Assembly: GCF_900186865.1 (NCBI RefSeq) | Contig: NZ_LT906480.1 | Coordinates: 3,614,001-3,678,000 of the forward strand | Source of the DNA: Stenotrophomonas maltophilia | GTDB taxonomy: Bacteria; Pseudomonadota; Gammaproteobacteria; Xanthomonadales; Xanthomonadaceae | DNA: 64,000 nt | Direction of reading: 5' to 3' | Part shown: one piece after another, positions 48,052 to 56,382 of the stretch | How positions within the stretch are numbered: the first letter of the stretch is position 1 | Layout: the number at the start of each line of letters is the position of its first letter | Notes under the pieces: model-generated | What the model was told of the DNA's origin: nothing | Database searches by the model: none | Seen by the model: the letters and a program-made list of their open reading frames with translations, nothing else | Made by a program: the position numbers and the translations under genes

Positions 48052-49394
48052 GCCCCGCCCTTGAGGATCACTTCGGCCAATCGGTCGTAATCACCATTGA
48101 AGTGATGGTCGCCCGGAAGCTTCACCTTCTGCACGCCGTCGTTGGCCGGCAGGCCGGGGCACAGCGCGTCGTCATCCTTGTCGCCATACACGCAGAGGGT
48201 CTTCGCCGCCGGCAACTTCGCCACTTCCGGCGCGATCGGCAGGCCGTCACCGCCGCCCCCCAGCCAGTTGCTGACATGGAATTCAAAGTCAGCCTTCCTG
48301 CCCACCGACAGCAGCACGATACGGTCCAGCGCCTCACGGGTGCCGGCATCAAGCTGGTTGATGGTGGCCGGCAGCACGTCGGCACCCTGCGAGAAACCGA
48401 TCAGCATCACCTTGTCGCGATGCCACTGCTGGCGGTAGTGATCGATGATCTTCTGCAGGTCAGTGGCAAATCCCTTCGGCGTGCGTTCGCTCCAGAAGTA
48501 GCGCAGTGAGTCGATGCCGACCACGGCCACGCCATGCTCGTTGAGCGACGATGCTACGTCCTTGTCCAGGCCGGCCCAGCCGCCATCGCCGGAAACGAAC
48601 ACGGCCAGCGTGTCGCCATTACCGGCAGCGGGTACTTCCACTATCGGCAGGCCCTTCAGCGCGGCTGGTGGCGGTGCCAGGCTGACGCCGGCCTGCGCGC
48701 CGATCACCCGCGCCGCCGCCACCAGGCCGGGTGAAGCATCGCCGCGCGCGGTGCGCTTGAACTCGCGTGCCATCGCCACCTGCTGCACGAAGCGGCTGGC
48801 CTCGCCAACCTTGCAGCCATGGTCGCCGGCGGCGCTCAGCCACGGGGAATTCAACTCGGCAGGCTGCAGCTTGTTGTGCTTCACGCCATCGCCGCAGACC
48901 ATGCGCTCGTGGCTGTGATCCGGGCAGAAGCCGGTGGTCAGCAGGCCGGCGAACACCTGGGTGTCGGCCTGTGCGGCCAGCGTGTAGGCCATCTCGGCGC
49001 CTTCACCATCACCACCGACCAGCGGCAGGTGGTAGCCAGGCAGGTGCAGGGAGGCCTGCAACCAGCGCGAGAAGTTCTCGACGTCGCCGGAACCGAACGA
49101 ACAGGTCGGATTCCCCTCGCGCTTGAGCACGCTGCGCAGATGCGCGATGTCCACGGCAGCGACCATCGCGCCATCGGCACGCAGGGCCTCGATCGGAAGG
49201 CGGCTGGTATCACCACCGGCGGTGGGTTCATGGAACCAGATCACCACACGCTGCGGCGTGCCAGCCGGCATGTGCACCGGAATCTGCTCGAACCGCCCGT
49301 GGCTGAACTGCTGCACGTTGGCCGCCGCCATTGCCGGCAGTGCTGCCAACGCCAGAACCACACCCATTGCCCTGCCCAGCCCTGCACGCTTCAT
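48048..49394 (-). CDS. acvB: AcvB/VirJ family lysyl-phosphatidylglycerol hydrolase
   Basis: 448 residues from ATG 49394 (MKRAGLGRAM). Signal peptide about 1-24 (ALAALPAMAAAN). Two alpha/beta-hydrolase-like lobes: the N-terminal one with VGGDGEGAEMA and the C-terminal one with DGGWAGLDKDVAS, nucleophile elbow LIGFSQGAD and late CVYGDKDDDALCP. The two-lobe length matches AcvB rather than the shorter VirJ. In Agrobacterium, AcvB is a periplasmic hydrolase that removes lysyl-phosphatidylglycerol made by LpiA (an MprF). Its position facing mprF fits the same balance here. Confidence 0.9.
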   Translation of the reverse strand: MKRAGLGRAMGVVLALAALPAMAAANVQQFSHGRFEQIPVHMPAGTPQRVVIWFHEPTAGGDTSRLPIEALRADGAMVAAVDIAHLRSVLKREGNPTCSFGSGDVENFSRWLQASLHLPGYHLPLVGGDGEGAEMAYTLAAQADTQVFAGLLTTGFCPDHSHERMVCGDGVKHNKLQPAELNSPWLSAAGDHGCKVGEASRFVQQVAMAREFKRTARGDASPGLVAAARVIGAQAGVSLAPPPAALKGLPIVEVPAAGNGDTLAVFVSGDGGWAGLDKDVASSLNEHGVAVVGIDSLRYFWSERTPKGFATDLQKIIDHYRQQWHRDKVMLIGFSQGADVLPATINQLDAGTREALDRIVLLSVGRKADFEFHVSNWLGGGGDGLPIAPEVAKLPAAKTLCVYGDKDDDALCPGLPANDGVQKVKLPGDHHFNGDYDRLAEVILKGGA

Positions 49395-49472
49395 GTCGCA
49401 TCCCCGATGGAATGCGCACACGATACGCCGCCGCCGCGTGCACGGCACGTACCGGCGCAGGCCGTTGGGGAT

Positions 49473-50090
49473 TCAGTCGGCTGCGGCCCGACGGCTGCGC
49501 CGGTACAGGGCCATCGCCAGATACAGCAGCCAGCCAACGATCACCGCGATCACCACTTTCTGTCCCAGCCCACGCGGTGGTCCACCACGCCACAGCACAT
49601 GCAGCCACAGCAGCACGAAGGCCAGCCATGCCCAGCCCCAGAGCAGGCCCGCGGCGGACTGCCAACCCGGTTCGCGGCGCAGGTACCAGGCCTGCAGCAG
49701 CATGCCGACGCTGGCACACAGGAACGCGGTGTTGGCTGCCAGTCCATGGATGAACGGTGCAAGCAGCGGGGTCGCTTCAGGCAGCCAGCTGTCACCGATG
49801 GCGACCGTCGCCAGCCCCAGCGCAGAGACAGTGAACAACAGCGGCGCCGCCGCACTGCGGCGCGGCCCGATGCTGCCGCGATACAGCGCAATGCCAAGCG
49901 CCGCAATGGCCAGCGCCAGCAGGCAGTAGGCAGCGCGCAATGCCAGGCCCCACGGCCCGTGCAGGTACAGACTCAAGGTTGCCCGCACCCAGTCCAGATC
50001 ACTGCGCGCGACCTGGGTCCACAGCGCGGTGGTCACGAACAGCAGCAGCGCCACCAGTGCCAGTACCGCCGCCGGACGCGCACGGCTCAT
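49473..50090 (-). CDS. DUF998 family membrane protein
   Basis: 205 residues from ATG 50090 (MSRARPAAVL). Six hydrophobic segments with a DWVRATLSLYLHGPWGLALR loop and a central GDSWLPE, fitting DUF998. The second such protein in the window (the other at 27462-28064). The start overlaps the stop of the upstream oxidoreductase-like gene by four bases (ATGA). Function unknown; genes 50912 to 48048 all run leftward and may be one unit. Confidence 0.8.
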   Translation of the reverse strand: MSRARPAAVLALVALLLFVTTALWTQVARSDLDWVRATLSLYLHGPWGLALRAAYCLLALAIAALGIALYRGSIGPRRSAAAPLLFTVSALGLATVAIGDSWLPEATPLLAPFIHGLAANTAFLCASVGMLLQAWYLRREPGWQSAAGLLWGWAWLAFVLLWLHVLWRGGPPRGLGQKVVIAVIVGWLLYLAMALYRRSRRAAAD

Positions 50091-50260
50091 GGCGTTGCCT
50101 CCGGATGCCGCGTCTTCCACTCGGCCAGCGCCTTGCGATAGCGCTGCAGCTCATCGGCGTACAGATCCAGCACGCACAGCGGGCAACCACTGCCGCAGCA
50201 TTCGTTGGGACCGGGCTCTTCCGGTGGCAGCGGGCGGGGATCGGGATCAGGGACGGACAC
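50087..50260 (-). CDS. Oxidoreductase-like domain small protein
   Basis: 57 residues from GTG 50260 (VSVPDPDPRPLPPEEPG). The C-terminal half NECCGSGCPLCVLDLYADELQRYRKALAEW carries the CCGxGCxxCVxD cluster of the oxidoreductase-like (OXLD) domain, which in larger proteins sits at the N-terminus. Function unknown; the four cysteines may bind a metal or cluster. A TTG six codons earlier is another possible start. Overlaps the DUF998 gene by ATGA. Confidence 0.78.
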   Translation of the reverse strand: MSVPDPDPRPLPPEEPGPNECCGSGCPLCVLDLYADELQRYRKALAEWKTRHPEATP

Positions 50261-50309
50261 AGTGGGAAGCGACAATCGGTGAGAGCAGGCCCAAGTGTAC
50301 CGGTCCAGC

Positions 50310-50912
50310 TCAGCGGGCCAGCTGTCGACGCAGGTTTTCCCGAGCCGCCGCATCCAGGCGCTGGTGGAAGAAGTCACTGAGGAAGATGCGCGGCGCCCGC
50401 AGCAGCCCCTGCAGGAAACGGCGACGCCCGGCGCGGTACAGGAAGCCCGGCACGACCCCTTTGTACTCTTCGGCCACGCCACGATCGTAGGCGGCGAACA
50501 CCGGCTCGGGCGCGCCCAGGATCGCCATGTCGCAGTCCAGGAACAGCGCGGCCTCGGCATCAACGTCGTCCGGGCCCAGATCGCCATGGCGGGCTGTCAG
50601 CAGGATCAACTGCTCGACCCGCGCGGCGTCGACGCCGGCCAGTTCCGGGGCCCGTGCGATTGCCTGCAGGGCCAGCGCCGCCGAACGCGCTTCGTTGTCC
50701 TTGCGGCCCGCCACATAGATCGCGTCGTGGTAGAGCACGGCCAGGTACACCTCGGCGGGCCTCTGCCAGCCCGGGCCGTCAGCCACGTCCTGGCAGTGCT
50801 GCAGCACCGCGCGTACGTGTCCGAAGTGGTGGTAGGCGCGGGGCGGCGTTGCGTAGCTGCCCTGCAGCGCCTGCCACTGCGCAGGAGCCAGCGTCAGCGG
50901 GGAGAAATCCAT
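50310..50912 (-). CDS. HD-domain-like predicted phosphohydrolase (COG4339 type)
   Basis: 200 residues. Metal-binding His/Asp pattern of the HD superfamily: YHHFGHVRAVLQH at about 27-39, VLYHDAIYV at about 59-67, then TARHGDLGPDDVDAEAALFLDCDMAILG. Proteins of this type are annotated as predicted metal-dependent HD phosphohydrolases; the substrate is unknown. It is first in a leftward set with the OXLD and DUF998 genes. Confidence 0.85.
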   Translation of the reverse strand: MDFSPLTLAPAQWQALQGSYATPPRAYHHFGHVRAVLQHCQDVADGPGWQRPAEVYLAVLYHDAIYVAGRKDNEARSAALALQAIARAPELAGVDAARVEQLILLTARHGDLGPDDVDAEAALFLDCDMAILGAPEPVFAAYDRGVAEEYKGVVPGFLYRAGRRRFLQGLLRAPRIFLSDFFHQRLDAAARENLRRQLAR

Positions 50913-51004
50913 ACCCGGATCATCCCGCCTGCGCAGCCCCGCGGCAAGCTGATGGTTTTTTCACCACATACTCACAACGCTTGCCCGGTGAGGCCTGGAC
51001 GCGG

Positions 51005-51050
51005 TTGTCCACAGCTTTGTCGAGCGCTGGTCCACATCGGTTGTGGATGA
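51005..51050. promoter_or_regulatory. Cluster of three DnaA-box-like sites
   Basis: TTGTCCACA (51005-51013), TGGTCCACA (51028-51036) and TGTGGATGA (51042-51050, reverse orientation) each differ from the TTATCCACA consensus at one or two positions, all in the 240-base gap between divergent genes. Could titrate DnaA or be chance in a region of this composition. Confidence 0.35.
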
Positions 51051-51152
51051 AACGCCGTACCGGCCACGCGCCGACCAACGGTCACTGCAGCGCGGCGCCG
51101 CCGGGTCTACACTCGCTGCAGGCGGGAGCGCCCGCCGCTGCCGGGAACTGTC

Positions 51153-52304
51153 ATGTACCGCCCTGCTGCCCGCATCTTCGTCGTGGTCCTGGCCGCTTTG
51201 ATGGCCGCGCCGCTCTGCGCACAGGACCACCCGCGCACCGATGCACTCCCGCCCATCGGCAGCGTCCCCCCGGTGGAGGTCCCCTCACCGGAACAGGTCT
51301 TCGCGATTCCTCCCGCAATGCGCGCGATGCTGCAGGCGCAGGTGATCGACCGCAGTTCATCGCGCGAGCAGCGGCTGCAGGCACTGGTGGAAATGATCTT
51401 CGGCCGCCAGGGGCTGGACCTGCAGTACGACGCGAACGCGACCTATACCGTGGACGAAGTCTGGCAGCAGCGCCGCGCCAACTGCCTCGCCTTCACGCTG
51501 ATGTTCGTGGCACTGGCGCGCGAGGCTGGCATCCAGGCCCGCGTCCAGGAAGTCGGCCAGGTCGTGTCCTGGTACCAGGACCAGGACGCCGGCGTGGTCT
51601 ACAGTGTGGGCCACGTCAACGCGGGCGTGGAGATCGCGGGGCGTTACGCCACGGTCGACCTCGATCGCAACGTACTCTACGACCGCCACGGCCCGCAGCC
51701 GGTCAGCCGCGCGCGTGCACTGGCCCATTTCTACAACAATCGAGGTGCCGAACGCATGGCCGAAGGAGACCTCGTCGGCGCCCGCGCGTTCTTCGATGCC
51801 TCGGTCGTGCAGGATCGCGCATTCCCCTCGGTCTGGAACAACCTGGGTGTGCTCGACAACCGTGAGGGCAACACCGATGCGGCGCGGCAGGCACTGGACC
51901 GCGCCCTGCGCCTGGACGGTCGCCAGGATGCGGCGCTGACCAATGCCAGCGCGCTGTATCGGCAGCTTGGGCTGGATGCGCAGGCCAAGGCCCTGGAGCG
52001 ACGCTTGAAGTCGGTGCAGCGTGAGGACCCGTTCGCGCAGTACATGCTGGGCACGCAGGCCGAGCAGGCCGGAAAGCTGGCCGAAGCCATCCGCTATTAC
52101 CGGCAGGCCGTGCGCCTGTATGACACCGCGCACCAGTTCCACTTCGGGCTGGCGCGCGGGTATTTCCTGTCCGGGCAGCTTGAACGCGCCGACCGTGAAC
52201 TGACCCGCGCGCAGCTGCTTGGTGGTGCACCGGAGCAGGCACGCTACCAGGCCAAGCTCGACAGCCTGGCCCGCTGGCGCGCGCAGCAGCAGGCCAGGCG
52301 CTGA
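51153..52304 (+). CDS. Secreted transglutaminase-like protein with TPR repeats
   Basis: 383 residues. Signal peptide 1 to about 24 (VVVLAALMAAPLCAQ). A transglutaminase-like core has the triad in order: Cys in RRANCLAFTLMFVALAREAGI, His in VGHVNAGVE, Asp in TVDLDRNVLY. From about 195 there are TPR-type repeats (AHFYNNRGAERMAEGDLVGARAFFD, PSVWNNLGVLDNREGNTDAARQALDRAL, EDPFAQYMLGTQAEQAGKLAEAIRYYRQAV). Probably a periplasmic peptidase or scaffold. Ends six bases from the convergent PhnA-type gene. Confidence 0.85.
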   Translation: MYRPAARIFVVVLAALMAAPLCAQDHPRTDALPPIGSVPPVEVPSPEQVFAIPPAMRAMLQAQVIDRSSSREQRLQALVEMIFGRQGLDLQYDANATYTVDEVWQQRRANCLAFTLMFVALAREAGIQARVQEVGQVVSWYQDQDAGVVYSVGHVNAGVEIAGRYATVDLDRNVLYDRHGPQPVSRARALAHFYNNRGAERMAEGDLVGARAFFDASVVQDRAFPSVWNNLGVLDNREGNTDAARQALDRALRLDGRQDAALTNASALYRQLGLDAQAKALERRLKSVQREDPFAQYMLGTQAEQAGKLAEAIRYYRQAVRLYDTAHQFHFGLARGYFLSGQLERADRELTRAQLLGGAPEQARYQAKLDSLARWRAQQQARR

Positions 52305-52310
52305 GACCGA

Positions 52311-52646
52311 TCAGGCCTTCTTGAGGAAGCAGGTCTTCAGGACCAGGCCCTTGATCTTGTCCGAGTTGCCTTCGATGTGCTCGGCATCATCTTCGACCAG
52401 GCGGATGTTGCGGATCACGGTGCCCTGCTTCAGCGGGATCGAAGACCCCTTCACCTTCAGGTCCTTGATCACGGTGACGGTGTCGCCGGCCTGCAGGGTA
52501 TTGCCGTTGCTGTCACGCACGACCAGGGTCGAACCGGCACTTTCCTCGGCGGTCCATTCGAAACCGCAATCGGCGCAGATCCACAGCGCGCCATCGGCAT
52601 AGGTGTTTTCCAGGGTGCACTGCGGGCAGGCGGGAACAGACGACAT
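52311..52646 (-). CDS. Zinc-ribbon PhnA/YjdM family protein
   Basis: 111 residues from ATG 52646 (MSSVPACPQC). N-terminal zinc ribbon CPQC and CADC at about 7-29, followed by the conserved NTLQAGDTVTVIKDLKVKGSSIPLKQGT SH3-like domain and GLVLKTCFLKK end. Despite the historical name, no role in phosphonate breakdown is supported; the family is of unknown function. Confidence 0.93.
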   Translation of the reverse strand: MSSVPACPQCTLENTYADGALWICADCGFEWTAEESAGSTLVVRDSNGNTLQAGDTVTVIKDLKVKGSSIPLKQGTVIRNIRLVEDDAEHIEGNSDKIKGLVLKTCFLKKA

Positions 52647-52828
52647 CGGCAAGTACCTCAAAGTGAATCAACAGCCGCCATTGTAACCGCCCGGTCCGGG
52701 GCCCCGGCTCCCTGGCAGGTGCCCGGCCGCCGCCATGACCGCGGCTGGAGCAGCCGTGACGCTGGAACTTGCAGTCGGCGACGAACTGCAGCAGAGTGCG
52801 CGGCCCCTGACCGCCCCCGGAACTCCCC

Positions 52829-54190
52829 ATGCGCCTCGGCATCGACTTCGGTACCAGCAACTCCGCCGCCGCCATCGTGCATGAGGGGAAACTGCTGCCG
52901 ATCCGTTTCGGTGACGCCGAACAGTTCCGCACCAGCGTGTACTTCCCCGGCGTGGTGCCCGACCCGGACGACTTCCAGCTCGACGACGGCCAGGAACACC
53001 AGCTGCAGCAGATGATCGATAGCGCCGCGCGTGCAGCCCGTGCCGCCGGCCAGGAACGCACCCCGCAGGCGCTGCGCCGTGAAGCCCTGCGCGCCCTGCG
53101 CCGTGAATGGATGGAGGCCCGCGCCGGCAAGGAACGCAGCGCCAGCGACCTGCTGCAGAACGCGGTCTACGGCGACGACGCGCTGGAAGCCTATTTCGAG
53201 GAACACGAAGGCAACCTGGTGCAGAGCCCGAAGTCGATGCTGGGCTACAACCTGCACCCACGCGCGAAGCAGACCATCACCGGCATCGCCGCGCACATCC
53301 TCGAACACATCCGCCTGACCGCCAGCGCCCAGCTTGGCCAGCCGCTGCGTGCCGCTCTGCTCGGCCGCCCGGTGCAGTTCCGCAGCTCGATCGGCGCGGC
53401 CGGCAATGACCAGGCACTGGATATCCTGCGCGAGGCCGCCACCCAGGCCGGCTTCGACCAGATCGATTTCCTCGAAGAACCCGCCGCGGCGGCCATGCAC
53501 TACCACGCCGAAAGCCGCGAGCGGCACCAGGCGGTGATCGTCGACATCGGCGGCGGTACCACCGATATCGCGCATGCCGAAGTCGGCGGCGACGACGCCC
53601 CGCGTATCCACCGCGCGTGGGGTATCGCCCGCGGCGGTACCGACATTGATCTGGCGCTGAGCCTGTCCAGCTACATGCCGCTGTTCGGCCGCGGCATCAC
53701 CCGCGTGCCCGCCCACCACTATGTGGAAGCAGCCACCGTGCAGGACATGACGCGCCAGCGCGACTTCCGCCAGCACAAATACGATCACGTCGACGAGCCG
53801 TGGGGCGGGCGCCTGCAGGCCCTGCAGGACACCGGCAATACTGCCCGCCTGTACCGCGATGTCGAACGCGCCAAGATCGCCCTCAGCGCCGCCAGCGAGC
53901 ACCGCAGCACGCTGGACTACATCGCCCGCGACCTGCATGCCGACAGCAGCGCCGATGGCCTGGCCGCCGCCGCCCACGGCTACCTGGAGCAGATCCGGGA
54001 ACTGCTGGCCCAGGTCCGCAGCGACATCGGGGGCGACCCGGATGCGGTGTTCCTGACCGGCGGCATGTCCCGTGCCGGCTACCTGCGCCAGGCCGTGGCC
54101 GAGGCCTTCCCGGGGGCCCGCATGGTCCACGGCGAGCCCTCGCTGGGCGTGGTCCAGGGCCTGGCATTGGCGGCAGCCAGCCAGGATTAA
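52829..54190 (+). CDS. Hsp70-family chaperone, YegD-like
   Basis: 453 residues. Actin-like ATPase: phosphate 1 motif GIDFGTSNSAAA at residues 4-15, phosphate 2 motif VIVDIGGGTTDIAHAEV, adenosine motif VFLTGGMSRAGYLRQA. No separate substrate-binding domain follows, as in E. coli YegD. Likely ATP-dependent chaperone-like protein with unknown clients. A small hairpin (GGCCCGC...GCGGGCC, 54283-54299) follows about 95 bases downstream. Confidence 0.92.
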   Translation: MRLGIDFGTSNSAAAIVHEGKLLPIRFGDAEQFRTSVYFPGVVPDPDDFQLDDGQEHQLQQMIDSAARAARAAGQERTPQALRREALRALRREWMEARAGKERSASDLLQNAVYGDDALEAYFEEHEGNLVQSPKSMLGYNLHPRAKQTITGIAAHILEHIRLTASAQLGQPLRAALLGRPVQFRSSIGAAGNDQALDILREAATQAGFDQIDFLEEPAAAAMHYHAESRERHQAVIVDIGGGTTDIAHAEVGGDDAPRIHRAWGIARGGTDIDLALSLSSYMPLFGRGITRVPAHHYVEAATVQDMTRQRDFRQHKYDHVDEPWGGRLQALQDTGNTARLYRDVERAKIALSAASEHRSTLDYIARDLHADSSADGLAAAAHGYLEQIRELLAQVRSDIGGDPDAVFLTGGMSRAGYLRQAVAEAFPGARMVHGEPSLGVVQGLALAAASQD

Positions 54191-54326
54191 CAAAACGTTA
54201 CGCGGTCTAAGTTACTCTTGGTCGGCTAGAACCCCGCTGCACCTTCCACCGGCCACGCCGGTGTGTGTCCACGGTGCAGCCTGGCCCGCCCTGCGGGCCT
54301 AGCGGCCATGCCTTCCTGGCTCGTTC

Positions 54327-54713
54327 ATGGTCCGCGCAGCACCTGAGCCGCCATCGAGACCCGCTTTGGGCACCCGCCAGGCCCCTGTGGCCTTACAACC
54401 TGACGCAGCACCTGCACCCATCGACTGCCGCCGTTGTGACGCGGTCTGTTGCCGGCTGCCCGTGCTGCTGCAGCCCGGCGACCACGTGCCTGGCCAGTTC
54501 CTGTCACGCGACACCCACGGCCGTGCCGTGATGGCGCGCAACGAGGAAGGCTGGTGCGCGGCGATCGATCCCTATCACCTGCGCTGCACGATCTATTCGC
54601 AGCGCCCGGCGATCTGCCGCCAGTTTTCGATGGGCGGCGATGACTGCCGCCGCGAGCGGCAGGACTACCTGCGCCAGGCCGACGCCTGGGCGCTTTCCTC
54701 CCCTTCCACCTGA
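54327..54713 (+). CDS. YkgJ family cysteine-cluster protein
   Basis: 128 residues. Eight cysteines in the YkgJ pattern: CRRCDAVCCRLPVLL, GWCAAIDPYHLRCTIYSQRPAICRQF and DDCRRER, expected to bind zinc or an iron-sulfur cluster. Function unknown. The N-terminal 30 residues are Pro/Ala-rich and poorly conserved in look, so a later start is possible. Followed by a 60-residue basic protein 11 bases downstream. Confidence 0.85.
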   Translation: MVRAAPEPPSRPALGTRQAPVALQPDAAPAPIDCRRCDAVCCRLPVLLQPGDHVPGQFLSRDTHGRAVMARNEEGWCAAIDPYHLRCTIYSQRPAICRQFSMGGDDCRRERQDYLRQADAWALSSPST

Positions 54714-54724
54714 CAGGAGCAACC

Positions 54725-54907
54725 ATGCCCCGCAAGGCAAAGACCCCCGCGAAGGCCAGCAACAGCATCCGCAGCGAACGCAAGGGCGCGGCCGCCAGCA
54801 CCGTGGTCAGCAGCGATTCGATCGCTTCGGACCTGGCAGCGTTCCGCAAGGCCGGTGGCAAGATCGAAGTCCTCGGCACCACCTGGGCGCTGAAGAAAGC
54901 CAGCTGA
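54725..54907 (+). CDS. Small basic conserved-looking protein
   Basis: 60 residues, not recognised. Basic N-terminus (MPRKAKTPAKASNSIRSERKG), Ser-rich middle, and a C-terminal SDLAAFRKAGGKIEVLGTTWALKK that reads like a folded motif. GGAG lies six bases before the ATG. Immediately downstream of the YkgJ gene, so probably co-transcribed. Possibly a nucleic-acid-associated small protein, which is inference from charge only. Confidence 0.65.
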   Translation: MPRKAKTPAKASNSIRSERKGAAASTVVSSDSIASDLAAFRKAGGKIEVLGTTWALKKAS

Positions 54908-54918
54908 CCCAGTACCGA

Positions 54919-54942
54919 CCGCGGCGGCGCTGCCGCCGCGGC
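54919..54942. terminator. Hairpin between convergent genes
   Basis: CCGCGGCGGC and GCCGCCGCGG form a ten-base stem between the small basic protein gene and the DUF4097 gene. No T-run. Confidence 0.5.
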
Positions 54943-54956
54943 CTGCCGGACCGTGC

Positions 54957-55838
54957 TCAGCGATCCAGGCGTACCCGCACACTGCCCGAATGCGACTGGA
55001 TGCGGATGTCTCCATCGCCGCCCCCCAGACGCGTATCGAGATGGCTGCCCGGCCCGTAGCGCGGCCGCTCCACCTGACCGGCGTCGCTGTTGATCGAGCC
55101 GCTGAAGCTGTTCACCGACAGCTGTGCCGACACCGTGCGTGGCAGGCTCAGCGTGACCGAGGCACTGACCGATTCGACATTGATGCGGCCGCCGGGCGCC
55201 AACCCGGCCGCTGCCAGATCGATGCTGCCCGAAACGGTTTCCACCGCCAGTCGCTGCACGCGCCCGGCGTCGACCTCGACCCGTCCGGACACCGTCTGCG
55301 CACCGATATCACCGGACACGCCGCCGCCGGCCTCGATGCGGCCACTGACGGTGTTCACATCCAGCTTCGGCGTCTGCAGGCGTGCGCTGACGCTGCCACT
55401 GACCGTGTTGAGCTTGCTGTCGCCACTGCGGCCAGCCGCGCTCAGGCTGCCGCTGACCGTGTCGGCCTGCAGCCGTCGCACATCGATACCACTGATGTCC
55501 TGGCTGGCGCTGACCGTGCTCAGCAGCAGCTCCACCGATCGCGGCACGTTCAACACCAGCGTTGCACCACCGTTGTTGCTGCGGCGCGGATATTCGATCT
55601 CCCAGCGCACACGGTTGGCGCTTTTTTCCTGGCGCAACTGCAGGCCGTCGCTGAGCGTGCCGGTGAGCTGCACGTCATTGCGGTCCCAGCCACGCACGGT
55701 CACCTTGCCGGCCACGTTGCTCAGCTCGATGCGACCGCCCGCAGCCAAGGTGTGGCGCTCGTCGATGCGGGTGTCGGCCAGTGCCACGGCAGGGGTCAGC
55801 AGCAGCGCGACACAGCAGGAAATCAGGGTTCGGGTCAT
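54957..55838 (-). CDS. DUF4097 beta-repeat protein
   Basis: 293 residues. Signal peptide 1 to about 21 (LISCCVALLLTPAVALA). The rest is a right-handed beta-repeat protein of DUF4097/adhesin-like type, with serial units such as VNTVSGSVSARL, VNTVSGRIEAGG, AQTVSGRVEVDAG and VETVSGSIDLAAAG. Third gene of an operon with an ECF sigma factor and an anti-sigma-like membrane protein, ten bases after the latter, suggesting an exported product controlled by or reporting to that sigma system. Confidence 0.9.
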   Translation of the reverse strand: MTRTLISCCVALLLTPAVALADTRIDERHTLAAGGRIELSNVAGKVTVRGWDRNDVQLTGTLSDGLQLRQEKSANRVRWEIEYPRRSNNGGATLVLNVPRSVELLLSTVSASQDISGIDVRRLQADTVSGSLSAAGRSGDSKLNTVSGSVSARLQTPKLDVNTVSGRIEAGGGVSGDIGAQTVSGRVEVDAGRVQRLAVETVSGSIDLAAAGLAPGGRINVESVSASVTLSLPRTVSAQLSVNSFSGSINSDAGQVERPRYGPGSHLDTRLGGGDGDIRIQSHSGSVRVRLDR

Positions 55839-55848
55839 GGGGGTCTCC

Positions 55849-56382
55849 TCAGGTCGTCAGGCCGGCCTCGGCGGCATAGGCCGCCTGCCGGGTCAGTTCC
55901 AGCCGCAACGCATAGGTGCGCTTGAGCTGGCCAAGCAGGTGCGGCGCACGCGGGTCCTGCGCCAGGGCGGCACGGATCTGCGCCGCGCTTTCATCCAGTT
56001 CATGCAAGGCCGGCTGCCATTCCGGCGCCCGTCCATCGGGCAGCGCGGCCACGGCCTGCTGGTACTGCTCGGTCATCGCCGCGGCCTGCAGCTGCAGGGC
56101 GGACGGCGCCGGCGTATCCGGCTGCGCATGCCGCCACGGCGCCACCGCATACAGTGCCAGGCTGGCAGCCAGGGCAGCGCCGGCCGGCCACCACCAGCGG
56201 CGCCGCGAACGCACCGGCAGGACCACCACGTTGTCCGTTGGCGCGGGTGCTGCCTGCGATTCACGCGGCGGCAGCCGGGCGGACAGGCGTGCCCAGCCAT
56301 CGGCGGGTACATCGCGCTCGTTCGGCAGCGCGCGCAGCCGGGCCAGCAGGTCGTGATCGGAATCGTGTTCGTGTGTACTCAT
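55849..56382 (-). CDS. Anti-sigma-factor-like membrane protein
   Basis: 177 residues. Cytosolic N-terminus of about 60 residues (DHDLLARLRALPNERDVPADGWARLSARL), one membrane helix near 65-82 preceded by RSRRRWWW, and a periplasmic helical tail. The position after and overlapping (ATGA) the ECF sigma gene argues for an anti-sigma factor. No HxxxCxxC zinc motif is present, so it is not a classical ZAS-type anti-sigma. The role is inference from context. Confidence 0.75.
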   Translation of the reverse strand: MSTHEHDSDHDLLARLRALPNERDVPADGWARLSARLPPRESQAAPAPTDNVVVLPVRSRRRWWWPAGAALAASLALYAVAPWRHAQPDTPAPSALQLQAAAMTEQYQQAVAALPDGRAPEWQPALHELDESAAQIRAALAQDPRAPHLLGQLKRTYALRLELTRQAAYAAEAGLTT

